Positions 43,201-53,178 of a DNA stretch of 64,000 nucleotides are shown here, piece after piece. Every line of letters starts with the position of its first letter. The first letter of the stretch is position 1. This DNA comes from Sinotaia quadrata (taxonomy: Eukaryota; Mollusca; Gastropoda; Architaenioglossa; Viviparidae): contig CM054181.1 in assembly GCA_028829895.1 (NCBI GenBank), positions 108,882,860 to 108,946,859 on the forward strand. The letters are read 5' to 3'. The notes under the pieces are model-generated. The model had not been told where the DNA came from and searched no databases. It was given only the letters and a program-made list of their open reading frames with translations. The translations under genes and the position numbers were made by a program.

Positions 43201-46200
43201 TGAATTTTCCATATTAACTGCCAGTTTAAAGTTGGGACACCAGTAAATTTCCCTATAATGCACTACCTAACTAATCATGTAATGTACAACTCAGCTAACC
43301 ATGCATGACATTACCTAACCATGCAATGCATTACTAAATGTGTAGTGCATTACCTAACTATGCAATGCATTGTCTAACTAACCACACATTGCATTACCTA
43401 ATTCAGTATGCTTTGCCTTACTTAACTAACCATACAATGTTTACCTAATAAGCAATGCATACCCAACTAAAAATGTATTTGTAGTTCTGACTCACTAGTT
43501 AATGACTTCCCAATTCCTTATTTTAACCACAATTAATGATTGGAATTTTATTACATAGCGAAAGTTTGCTTCAATCGAACCATGTGTATCATTTGGCTTG
43601 TCAAGGCCAAATTAAAATTCATTTTTCAAATGATATTTTTGATCAAAAATGTGTTTGATCAGTCTCTGACAATTTAGTAAACCAAAAGAATTTTGTGGGG
43701 GTCATAATTTAGACTTAGATCAGCAAAATTTTTATTTACCTCATCAAGCTGAAAGTTGGATTAATCCATAACTGATTTTTTACCTACACTACTGTCCAAT
43801 TTAAGTAGCAAAATAGCATTCAGCAAACCACATTTAAATAAATCCATCCGTGTTCCATGTGACAAGCCACTTTGGTTGACCAGACTTGAATAAATTGTGA
43901 CCCTATTTGCTAAATTTTGTTTTATTTTGATCCTTTGTAAGTGACTTTAAATTGGTGATTTTCTTTCCATTGATTACTTTTTTTATGAAATACTTCTCAG
44001 TCATATTTCTTGATTAAATGAACATTTTGTTGTCATAACTTTTATGCTAAGTATCTTTTAATTTTATATGTTATGTCACATTTTACAGTATATACTGCAA
44101 TAGTTTCTTGTTTCTTTATGTAAATAAAGTTTAATTTTAATTACACAATCATAGGCTAGAGGTCATCACATATTATTATAGTTTGAACTGTAAGTAATAA
44201 GTTCATTATATATTGATTAAAACTGCTTTTATTCAAGACAACAACAAAATCCTGGACAATATTCTTCTTAATTATAAATTTAATTGACAATTTCCTGTCA
44301 TCTCAAATCTGGTATCATTGAGCAATGGTCTTTCATAAATTTACAAGTACTCTCCCTTTGCAGCTTGGATTACAAAGATGGAGTGCATAAAGTTGCACCT
44401 CAAGTTCAGATTTCTTATGGATTATATATATGCTTTAAGGAAATAATTTAAACATTTCCATCTGTGTAACTTCTATGTTACTAAGTACAACACTTTCAAT
44501 TAAAAATTAAATAAATAAATGTAATGGACATTTTTCTTCTGCTTACTAATATTGTTACTACAGTTCCCCAAGGCATACAGTCCCATATCAAACAAGCTGA
44601 CCTTAATTTTTCTTCTCAGACTCTTACCAGAAAAAACTCTGAAAATCATGTTTTTGCGCAGCTTTATAAGAAATAAATCTTATAGTAAATGTTTTAATGT
44701 GAGACTTTGTTTTTCCCCCATCAGCACTGAAATTTTGATTTGCAATCATTTTTACTGTGCTTATTTCATGATTAAACTTTCACAGTATATATATATATAT
44801 ATATATATATTTGTAATTCATTGTTTTTGCATCAGGGTCTGTCTAAATTGAACAGTACATTTTTTTAAAAGCCACATTTGTTCTTTTCCTCATCTTTTGA
44901 GGCTTGAATGCAGCCATATTTGCTGTTCTTATTTCTTTACTATGTGTAAAATTTTTGCATTAAATTTAAAAAAATTCTTTATGCGTCATAGACTGTGTCT
45001 AATATGAGTTACTTCTATTTTTGTTGTGAATAAAATGTGCTGATGGTAATGCCTGCTGTTTTAAGCTGATTTTATTCAAATGAAAAGTAGCACATTTTAG
45101 AAGTGGAATAAACAGTTAATAATGCAAGGCATAATTTTCAGATTTGTGACATTTTACTTTTCTGAGTAGAAATATAATATCAGCCACCAATGAAGTCATT
45201 TGAAGCCGCGGGATTGTCATTTTCAGTCTTATTTTGTATGCTAAATATATTGTTATGATACAATCATTGCTGTCACTTTATCATAAGTTCTATAGGCAGC
45301 CTTTCTTTTTTTGTCTCTCCATGTAGTTGAACATCTCATGTTTCATATTTAATTTAGTTTCTCTAAATTTGTTTAATGTTTTTTTACTTGGGGTGCTCTT
45401 TGTCATAAATTAAAATTGAAATCCAAGCAACTGCTGACCTCAGATTCAGTTTTCGTTATAAAGGACCAGTACATTGACATTGACATTGACATTTTTCATG
45501 GGATTTTGGGTTGTACTCTAACAAAGCAATTTCCTCAGTTGCCTCTGGTTTGATGCTTCAGCTATGGATATTTTAGTATGTATACATACATGTTTATATT
45601 CAAAGTAAAGAAACAGTTATTTCTAATAATTCATTGCTGTTAGCAGCTAGATGTAATTGGTTTGCAGTTTTCTAGAGTTTGAATCATTTACAACAAAAAT
45701 ATAAAAATTATATTATTATATTATAATATGTTATGTTAATTGTTATGTTATGTTATATTATATTATATTATATTATTAACAGGGTCTTTAACAGGGTCTC
45801 CACCTTCATATACCACCATTGCAAATGATGATTATCTGACAGTTGGGACAGAACGTCAGAATGGCAAATTGTACCATGTTCCTGGATCTGCACCACGTGA
45901 TCAACAGCACCTTCTTTTGGTGAGTGCAGCTGACAGATCTAGCTCTTAACTGTTTGGGTGTGCACCCTAACAGTCGAGCCTTTAGCTATTTGTGGGTTCA
46001 GACTTAGAGGCCTAATCTTCAGCTTTTTGTGAGTGCACACTGAGTAGTATAGCCTTTAGCTTTTGGTGAGTAGAGATTGACAGGCCTAGTTTTTAATTTT
46101 TGGTAGGTGCACACTGGCTGGTATAGTCTTTAACTATTGGTTTTAGAGACTGACAGACCTAGCCTTTAGCTTTTTTATGAGTGCATACTTACTGTCTTAG

Positions 46201-47846
46201 CCTTTAGCTTTTTGATGAGTGCATACTTACTGTCTTCATCTTTTGGTGAATATACACTGACAGGCTTTGCCTTTAACTTTTTGGTGAAAGTAGACTGACA
46301 GGATTTGCCTTCAGCTTTTGGTGATAGAAATGCAGTGCTGTTTCACAGTTCGTAGTCTGACAATAAACTGGTTATGTGCAGTAATTTCATTATCTAATCA
46401 GTTTAAGTAATTAGATAGTTTTTAACATGTGGTGAAAATAGATGGATAGACACAGACTTACAGTTTCTCTAGTAAGTACATACATCAGATCTAATGTTAT
46501 AAGTTTTGTGATAAATGTAACTGTCAGATCTAGCCTAGCACACACCTGCCTGCTTTTTCAATAAGTACAAATGTCACATCTATATGTAGTTTTTAAGTGC
46601 TATATACAGGCTTTTGCTGTTTTGAGTTAGTGTAGATACCAGTACTACATTTTAGCTTTTAAGTTACTACAGATGTCAATTAAAGTCTTTAACTTTTCAA
46701 GTTGATATAAATATCAAGATCTAGTCTTTATTATTTTTTATTAGTATGAATGCCAGATCTAGACTATTATTTTTTTTATTACTACAAATGTCAGATCTAG
46801 ATTTTAGTATTTTTTATTAGTACATCTAGAAGAACTAGACTTTAATATTTGTATTAGTAAAGATATCACATCTAGACTTTAGTATTTCTTATTAGTTCAT
46901 AAATCACATCTAGACTTAATATATTTTATTAGTACATATATCACATCTAAACTTTTTTATTAGTACAGATTTTACATCCAGACTTTAGTATTTTTATTAG
47001 TACAAATGTCACATCTACTGATCTAGACTTTTGTATTTTTTATTAGTACATATGTCAGATTTAGTATTTTTATTAGTACAGATTTCACATCTAGACTTGA
47101 GTATTTTTGTATTAGTACATGTCAGTAATAAAATTTCCACTGCAGTTTGTAACTTTATCTTCTTAGTGTATGACCTCATTCTGTTTACAAATGAATATAA
47201 ACATGAAAGACATTGGTAGAGAATGTGTAAATTACATTGGAATAGAAGTTTGATTAAAATAATTTAGTGTATGAAATCATAATAACATTGTTTTCAAATA
47301 CGGAGAATGCTATGGGAAAATAAACAAAAGTTTGCTTTAAAAATTTTGTCTGATGAGGGAAATCTGTACAATGCACAGCTTTGCAAATCTGGTATAATTC
47401 TCTGTAAGTAAATAAGTAAATACAAGTTAAATCCACTTCAAATTAAGACTTCTTATATACATTTACTGCATATATGCATATTTATTTATTTATTTAAACC
47501 TAGGAAACATATTTAAAGTTTGTAAAAATAAAATTCTGCTTGTGTGAATGTCTTTTGAGTCACTTGAAGTCTAGAAGCCACCAAGTTTTCAGTAAGCTCA
47601 GTACATGCCCAAATTGTGTCTTGTTTCATTGCATTGTGTACAATGATCATAGGGCATTAATAATATTATTCTTACTTTTTGCAGGCTCAGCCAAAGTCTA
47701 AAACTGAAAGATCCTCTTTAGTACAAGATATGCAACAGCCGCACAATTGCTGTGATGTTTGCATTGGATTATGCTGTGATTGTCTCTCTGCTGTGTCAAT
47801 TTGCTTTTGCTGTGCAGCATGTTGCGAAATTTGTTCGTCGTTTTAG
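34194..47846 (+). CDS. I-mfa/MDFI-like PPxY protein with cysteine-rich tail, two alternative exon pairs
   Basis: A common first exon (34194-34215, MSVLAAR plus one base) ends in phase 1. Form 1 joins 37580-37734 and 39362-39565 (126 aa). Form 2 joins 45783-45919 and 47685-47846 (106 aa). Each form has a proline/asparagine-rich N-half with PPxY-type motifs (PPEY and PPPPY in form 1, PPSY in form 2), which bind WW domains such as those of NEDD4-type ligases. Each ends in a cysteine-rich C-terminus (16 Cys in form 1, 14 in form 2). The tails, particularly CGMPCLKFCACC...DCL and CCAACCEICSSF, recall the I-mfa domain of MDFI/MDFIC, which ends DCLEICMECCGLCFSS. I-mfa proteins bind bHLH factors, and MDFIC also modulates PIEZO channels through a palmitoylated tail. 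The family call is tentative; a CYSTM-like membrane tail is the main alternative. Confidence 0.55.
34409..34858 (-). mobile_element. Short DNA-element relic, copy 2 (inverted)
   Basis: Starts CAGTGGCATAGCAAG and ends with the complement of the GGGCCCTTGTGCA block, the reverse order of 31690-31850. The middle is longer than in copy 1, so one copy is internally deleted or the other carries an insertion. Confidence 0.5.
35057..35300 (+). repeat. Direct duplication, copy 2 (about 245 bp)
   Basis: Counterpart of 32528-32773, with a few substitutions and small gaps (for example GAACAATTGC in place of AATTATCTGAT). Confidence 0.9.
36310..36770 (-). mobile_element. Interspersed repeat family R1, copy 3
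   Basis: Matches 6990-7380 over several hundred bases in the same orientation, with shared blocks AACTAATTACAAGTGA, TTTCTCTCACTAGG.GGAT, and AAATTTA..AATAAATTTATT near the end. Confidence 0.65.
37580..37734 (+). CDS. Cysteine-rich gene, alternative exon 2a (PPEY / PPPPY)
   Basis: Acceptor ttgtcattctag; 155 nt, phase 1 to 0. Joined to exon 1 it reads DTPFTEMAVAESEGLSPPEY, then a CQTNNNHINANE linker and PPPPYASLNG, ending QQPHQ. The donor is CAG|GCATGT, a GC-AG type, because no GT follows at the right phase. An internal ATG (37597) in frame could serve as an alternative start if the exon is used from another promoter. Confidence 0.6.
38340..38580 (+). mobile_element. Interspersed repeat family R1, copy 4 (partial)
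   Basis: CTCCTTAAGTAAGAAGTTCC ACCTATGGAAG...GTCAGTA and the TTATTAATATATGGATTAAGATTC...CACTTGTA end match 19740-19965 in the same orientation. Confidence 0.55.
39362..39565 (+). CDS. Cysteine-rich gene, alternative terminal exon 3a
   Basis: Acceptor tttatttccag; 67 codons then TAA (39563-39565), phase 0. It starts AQTGANDDILQPSSGQELSP and then holds 15 cysteines in about 38 residues (GCGVCCCKCCACCECCDMY, NCGMPCLKFCACC), ending SDGDCL. Clustered cysteines next to small and hydrophobic residues suggest palmitoylation or metal binding rather than disulfides in a cytosolic protein. A candidate AATAAA lies at 40004-40009. Together with exon 2a it forms a full 126-residue product. Confidence 0.65.
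   Translation, partial: AQTGANDDILQPSSGQELSPEGSEGCGVCCCKCCACCECCDMYENCGMPCLKFCACCVDFASDGDCL
41000..41815. repeat. Minisatellite, about 55-bp unit, roughly 15 degenerate copies
   Basis: Units of the type GACAAAGCATACACATCTAGC plus TTGGCTGGGATTGGAAGGTTTGC. The last copies (41590-41815) are the most alike and create overlapping false frames in several registers. Confidence 0.92.
43250..43470. repeat. Short degenerate tandem repeat
   Basis: Repeats of a CATGCAATGCATTACCTAACTAA type unit, 20-28 bp, about nine copies. Confidence 0.85.
44785..44810. repeat. (AT)n microsatellite
   Basis: Thirteen TA units. Confidence 0.9.
45713..45782 (+). repeat. AT microsatellite forming the acceptor tract of exon 2b
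   Basis: TTATA/TTATG units run directly into TTAACAG, so the region upstream of the splice acceptor is a pentanucleotide-like repeat rather than a normal pyrimidine tract. Confidence 0.85.
45783..45919 (+). CDS. Cysteine-rich gene, alternative exon 2b (PPSY)
   Basis: 137 nt, phase 1 to 0, donor TTG|GTGAGT. Joined to exon 1 it reads GSLTGSPPSYTTIANDDYLT, then VGTERQNGKLYHVPG and RDQQHLLL. A 12-bp duplication (GGTCTTTAACAG) at the start gives a second acceptor, so the exon may also begin at 45795, losing four residues (GSLT) without a frame change. Confidence 0.6.
45960..46330. repeat. Degenerate minisatellite, about 45-bp unit
   Basis: Repeats of GCCTTTAGCTTTTTGGTGAG plus TGCACACTGACAG with frequent substitutions, about eight copies. 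The first unit overlaps the donor region of exon 2b, where GGTGAGTGCAGCTGACAG closely resembles the unit. Confidence 0.8.
46690..47125. repeat. Degenerate minisatellite, about 38-bp unit
   Basis: Repeats of TTTAGTATTTTTTATTAGTA plus CA.ATGTCACATCTAGAC, about 11 copies. Confidence 0.85.
47685..47846 (+). CDS. Cysteine-rich gene, alternative terminal exon 3b
   Basis: Acceptor cttactttttgcag; 53 codons then TAG (47844-47846), phase 0. It starts AQPKSKTERSSLVQDMQQPH and ends in 33 residues with 14 cysteines, NCCDVCIGLCCDCLS then ICFCCAACCEICSSF. The closing CC.ICSSF is close to the CC.LCFSS end of I-mfa domains. Like exon 3a it opens with Ala-Gln, consistent with duplication of the exon pair. 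Confidence 0.65.
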   Translation, partial: AQPKSKTERSSLVQDMQQPHNCCDVCIGLCCDCLSAVSICFCCAACCEICSSF

Positions 47847-47869
47847 TTAGGTCTGCTGTACAAATGTTT

Positions 47870-48043
47870 TGTGAATTTCAGTACAGTCACATGTTGCCAC
47901 TAGTTCACAAATACACCATGAATTTCAATACAGTCACTTGCTGCCACTAGTTCACACAGACACCATGAATTTTAATAGCCACACACTGCCACTAGTTCAC
48001 ACATATACTGTGATTTCAGTACAGTCACTGTCCTTGTTCACAC
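47870..48043. repeat. Minisatellite with 'CTAGTTCACACA' unit, left part
   Basis: Units of CACTGCCACTAGTTCACACA plus GACACTGTGAATTTCAGTACAGT, about 50-55 bp, about three copies before the inserted element. Confidence 0.85.
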
Positions 48044-48623
48044 AGGGCTCCAATCGATCAGTCAATCTCGCGAGAATCATCGTCAGTGTTAATTCTTGTA
48101 AAAGATCGCACGTGCAGCGCAATCTCATGATCATGAACTAATATGGTTGAACTTAACAAAAGTATATTAAAACATCCCCCGCCAAATACGCCAAGCGCGC
48201 TCCATTACTGGCGGTTGATCGTTGTCGTTGAAATCCAAAGCCACTACGCATTAGTTTAGTAAACATACTTTTAATTGTTTCAAACTTTACATTTTCACGT
48301 GGTTCAACACTTTTTATTCTGTAATTAATTCATTCATTCCGTTTCTGACAGTAAGTGATTTACATAAGTATCACAGAGTCTCACTTTTGTCAATAGTCAT
48401 TGTGCTATTTCAGGGGGTAGTTTATTACGACGTTGATCAGCTGGCATATACTGCGTATTGTCACTGCTGGTCAAGATGCATATACATGTACCGTTGTGGG
48501 TAGGGAATGGGGATAGGACTGACCAGATCACAGTGGGCCAACTTCAACGAGAAATCGCGAGAATAGAATCGTGGCGACTCATGACCACGAGAATCGTTCA
48601 AAACTGACGACGATCGGAGCCCT
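48044..48623. mobile_element. 580-bp non-autonomous DNA element inserted in a minisatellite
   Basis: The left end AGGGCTCCAATCGATCAGTC and the right end (reverse complement) AGGGCTCCGATCGTCGTCAG form terminal inverted repeats. The interior is much richer in CpG (CTCGCGAGAATC near both ends) than the flanks. Outside it, the same tandem array continues (left ...GTTCACAC, right AACAGACACTGTG...). No transposase frame is present. A target-site duplication is unclear because it falls in the repeat. A hAT-like origin is a guess. Confidence 0.7.
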
Positions 48624-49080
48624 AACAGACACTGTGAATTTCAGTACAGTCACACACTGTCACTAGTTCACGCATGCATGGTGAATTTCAATGCATTCAC
48701 ACACTGCCACACACTGAATTTCAGTATAGTCACAAACTATCATGAATTCACAGAGACTGAATTTCATTACAGTCATACACTGTCACTAGTTCACACAGAT
48801 ACTTCGTGACTTGCAGTAGCCACATAGCCACAATAGTTTACACAGAATCTTTGTGACTTTCAGTTGCCACACGCTGTCGTTAGTGCACAAACTTTGTGAA
48901 TTTCAATAGTCACACCCTGTCACTGGTTCACATAGCCACTGTGAATTTCAGTACACTCACACACTGTCACTAGTTCATATAGACATTTTGTGAATTTCAC
49001 TGCAGTCACACATTGCCACTAATTTATGCAGACACTTTGCTAATTTCAGTACAGTTACATTGTCACTAGTTCAGGTGCAA
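48624..49080. repeat. Minisatellite with 'CTAGTTCACACA' unit, right part
   Basis: Continuation of the array at 47870-48043 with about nine degenerate copies. Confidence 0.85.
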
Positions 49081-49179
49081 ACTTTGTGGACAGTCCAGAC
49101 AATGTAAATGATCTATGCGGACATTTAAAGATAGTTCCATACAGACTACTTGCTGATAGTTTCTTTTACAGACACTTTG

Positions 49180-49515
49180 TTAATGATTTTTATAGAGGCT
49201 TTTTTTTGTTAATGGTTTTTACAGACCATATTCGTTGTTTACACATGCACCTTGTGAATGATTTATACATGCACCTTGTTAATGGCATACACAGGCACCT
49301 TGTTAATGGTTTATACTGACATAATCGTTTATACAGACACACTTAAAGGCACCTTATTAATGGCTTATACAGGTACCTTGCTAATGGTTTTCCAGGTACC
49401 TTAATGGTTTGTATAGACACATTGTTAATGGTTTATACAGACACCTTAATGGCTTACACAGGCACCTTATTAATGACTTTACAGGTACCTTGTTAATGGT
49501 TTATACAGATGCTGA
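49180..49515. repeat. Minisatellite, about 27-bp unit
   Basis: Repeats of CACCTTGTTAATGGTTTATACAGA type, about 11 copies. The reading frames across it (for example repeated HLVNGLY) are by-products. Confidence 0.88.
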
Positions 49516-50370
49516 ATGTTACAATCCAGGACAGAAGAATCTTACACATATTTCAAACCTTGTCCAGCAACCTTCTGCTGTTTTAGACATTCAAAAGTAA
49601 CCCACAGGTAATCACAGTAGCAGGTACTGGTCATTCGAGAAGGGAAAAATGTGTTACTGTCCCTACCTAGTCGTTGGGTGTTAAGGTACATCTTAGAATT
49701 ACAACTGATTGGCAAAGAGTCTTAAAATGAAAAAGTAAATAGGCAGTAATATTTACAGGCAAATACCATTTTCATTTTATTTGTTATGTTAGTCTGTTCT
49801 TTAGAGAGAGGTCTTGTAGCCTGCTCAGGACCACTTTGAGAAAGAATTTCATGTTAAACTACGCTATGGCAGCTATTTTGTGGACATGACCTTCAAGAGA
49901 TGTGATACATCTTATGATACTGTGTCGATAGATAAGCTGCAGATATTTCGGAGCGTAATTTCGTTCTTGCTTTTTAAAATTTAAAATAAAAATCAAAACC
50001 ACTAGATCATCATGAACAGATGAGCTTTATTATTATTGAATCATCTTTATCATTATCATCAGCTTCTTCTTGTTGTTGTTACTGTTTCTTCAGAAAACAG
50101 GGTTTATAAAAGAACGACAAACTCATCTGTCTCAGTTTTGAATCTCTGGTGGATATTTGAAAGATTGCTTCCGAAGTAATTTGTAGAGTGTGAAAATATG
50201 AAAATTCCTTCAATGTGAGTTCCTTATCTTCAGGGTTAGATTCATACGTGGCTGATTGTGGAACATGTCATGCCAAACAATCGCATAAATTGAATATTAA
50301 ATGTTTCTAATTTATCAAGCTTCAAAGAAGCATTTTCCTAGATTTGAAACATGCAATAGTGCACTTGTCT
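49516..50370. other. Gene-free stretch
   Basis: AT-rich; no exon, array or element recognised. Confidence 0.5.
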
Positions 50371-50578
50371 GTTGATGCGAGAATGTGAGCGTAAATAAGC
50401 AAAAGGTATATATGTATGTGGTAGTTTGAGTTGGAACCCTGTTGATGCGAGAGTGTGTGCGTAAATAAACAAAAGGTATATATGTATGTGGTAGTTTGAG
50501 TTGGAACCCTGTTGATGCGAGAGTGTGTGCGTAAATAAGCAAAAGGTATATGTGTATGTGGTAGTTTGAGTTGGAACG
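50371..50578. repeat. Tandem repeat, 70-bp unit x 3
   Basis: GTTGATGCGAGA(A/G)TGTG starts at 50371, 50441 and 50511; the units are nearly identical. Confidence 0.95.
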
Positions 50579-51417
50579 ATAGAACTATGAATGATCATTG
50601 TGTTTGATGATAGCTATTTGAACCGAAAGAAGAAGACAATAGTTGCTGTGTCACTGACTGTCTTGAAATTAGTTTCACAGGCGCGTGTCTCCCCCCAAAA
50701 AAAAGAAAAGAAAAAAAATATCAGTGTATTAGCCAGGACATACTTCTCGCAGTTCTGGAAATGTCTCAAGCAAGTCCATTTAATCTTGGGACAGAATCAT
50801 GAGTTTCTGAAAGTTAATGGCATATTTCTCCTATTTATGTAGTACTATTACTCCTGGTTCTTGTATTCCTCTGCATGCAGCTATCTCTCTCAGTCTGGAA
50901 GTCTGGAACGTCGCTAAAGAATCCTGTTTGCAGACGGCAGGAGATTTTGCATGTGTTCGATTGCTCATATTTTCTATTGATCAGAACCCCCAAAACGGTG
51001 TTTTTACTGATTATTTATAATTGTTAATTTTCACTCCTCAAGATAGATAATTCAACAGCTTATGTTTGCCATGGATTCGTTGATGTTCAGATTTTCTGAA
51101 TGGCATTTGATTCTAAGTGTGCCCGCATTTTTGCTTTTTTCCTTTTTTTTTGTTGTGCAAAACAAAGCGCTTCTTTGCTCTTTTATCCAGTTAATTTATT
51201 TTACAATTTATTATTTAAAACGCACTTGAGTCTTTATTAGCATGTTGAAAGAGTTTTTAAATGCATTCTTTGCAGTAAGTGTATTGTTGCACGCAAAACG
51301 TACGGGACAAGAACCTATCAAGCTTTGATTGGCACAGAGAAATGGTTTTACACGTTTATATTAAGGGCAATAAGTTCTGCATGGGCAGCAGTAAAATACG
51401 TTGAAATCTCGTCATGA
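50579..51417. other. Gene-free stretch
   Basis: Short frames only; A-run near 50695-50720. Nothing recognised. Confidence 0.5.
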
Positions 51418-51650
51418 ATGTGACATTAAATCTGACAGTCGGACATTACATTGGCTGTGACATTAAATCTGACAGTCGGCCATATCATTGTGACATTATA
51501 TCTGACAGTCGGACATTACATTGGCTGACATTAAATCGAAGAGTCGGCCATTACATTGACTGACATTAAATCGGAGAGTCGGCCACCACACTGACTGTGA
51601 CATTAAATCCGACAGATGGTCATCACATTGACATTAAATCGGACAGATCT
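51418..51650. repeat. Minisatellite, about 32-bp unit x 7
   Basis: Repeats of TGACATTAAATCTGACAGTC plus GG.CATTACATTG with variants (GAGAGTCGG, GACAGATGG). Confidence 0.9.
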
Positions 51651-53088
51651 TCACTTTTATTAGTAACTGTATATTTTACAGATTTTTTTTTGTTGTTGTT
51701 GTTGTTTAATGTCAGGTGAGCTATATAGATTACCTTCACCTTGATTGATGACAGTGGACGTGACAGAAGTCTTTATCTTGAGATAGGGGTATTGCCCACA
51801 TTTGATGTGTCAGATTCATCAGAAGGAAATACAATCTGATGAATAGTGACTTTAAGTCTAAAAATAGACATAAAATAATAAAATCTTAGAATAATCTCGG
51901 TGGAAAAGGTTGTAGAATACATTCCCATGAGAGTTATAACCCCAGTCTTGGCCTTAGGGGTTGATCGTATGGTTTTTACTCCAGAACATGATTTCTTAGG
52001 CACATTGAAATAATTATCAACAATTTTGAGTAGAAAATTATCTTATAGTTTAGATGCATTCATTTGAACTTGTGATATATTATTATACTATTTTTGTGAC
52101 TCTGCCTTCTATTTAAATTTATTTTGTAATAAAATAAAAGTTGTCAATACTTGTTTGTATCAATCTTGTGGAAAGTAAGACAGTAAAGGTAACGTGTATG
52201 GCTGAGAAAGTGGTGAGTGGAGTTTGTGTAAGATGTAATCACACGACCCAAAGAGGACGAAAGAGCAGGCAGATAGAGTTACAGAGTAAAATAAATAAAT
52301 GGAAGGGTAATATTGTATAAGATCTATTCGTGGACGGTTAGACTCAAAATTGAGTGAACCCCTGCAAATCTATTACCTATGGCTGAGTGGTGAAATTGGT
52401 GAGGCTGAACAGAGCGTGCAGAAGAAACAAAGCTGTACAAAATAGGTCAAACTGGGTCAAGGAGATAAATGATATGTACGAATTTTAAAATTGTCGCAAT
52501 TGTGCGTATTTCCACTCCTTCCTGTAACCAGACAATTCGTTTCGGCACTAATACACGTTTACTGTGATCTGATCACATTTTTATACAGCGGAGTTAACTT
52601 GGTCGTCACTTTGAATCACTTCCAGTTGTTTCACAGTTCATTTCTTTGAGGATTGACTCCATGCAGCAAGACAATTTTGCCTTTAGCACCGAGTCACTGA
52701 TAATTTTTAAAATCACAATTTAGATGTGCGCTTTTGCCTGACATGGTGTTTGTACTGTACGCGTTCTAAATGAAGGGAAGTAATAGACTAGCCTCCATGT
52801 AAGAATTGTTCAATTCATACTTGTTTCCCTTTTGCAAACCACTTCCGGAATAAGAATCTCTTCTAATTTTTATTGATTTATTTTACCAGCCACGTTGTTT
52901 CACAGCAAGCAGCACGAATGTTAAGCGTTAAAATAGAAATCTGTGTTACTTATAACTGTAAATATAACAATTGTACTGTCATTTAAGTGTCTGATTAGTT
53001 TACAGAATTGATTCAGATTTGTTTCTTGTCGAGAAGTGAAACGCAGAATATATCATTGTATTTGGTATCTCATTCTCAACGCGAGCTA
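51651..53088. other. Gene-free stretch
   Basis: No exon or array recognised. An AATAAAATAAAAG cluster near 52128 could act as a polyadenylation signal, but no gene ends here. Confidence 0.45.
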
Positions 53089-53178
53089 GTTTTACTCTGT
53101 ACGTCACCAAGCCTATCCAGTTTTACTCTGTACGTCACCAAGCCTAGCCGGTTTTACTCTGTACGTCACCAAGCCTAT
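53089..53178. repeat. Tandem repeat, 31-bp unit x 3
   Basis: GTTTTACTCTGTACGTCACC starts at 53089, 53120 and 53151. Confidence 0.95.

Larger units (their letters stand above)
39566..45782 (+). other. Interval between the two alternative exon pairs
   Basis: 6.2 kb with no exon I can support. Contains 3' UTR sequence after 39565, a minisatellite at 41000-41815, a short local repeat array at 43250-43470, (AT)n at 44785-44810 and an AT-rich microsatellite just before exon 2b. Confidence 0.6.
45920..47684 (+). other. Intron between exons 2b and 3b
   Basis: Two degenerate arrays occupy most of it: 45960-46330 (CTTTAGCTTTTTGGTGAGTGCA type, about 45 bp) and 46690-47125 (TAGTATTTTTATTAGTACA...ACATCTAGACTT type, about 38 bp). 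The rest is AT-rich. Confidence 0.75.

Noticed and set aside
50315..50598. Repeated minus-strand peptide frames
   Set aside because: They derive from the 70-bp tandem repeat and have no coding support.
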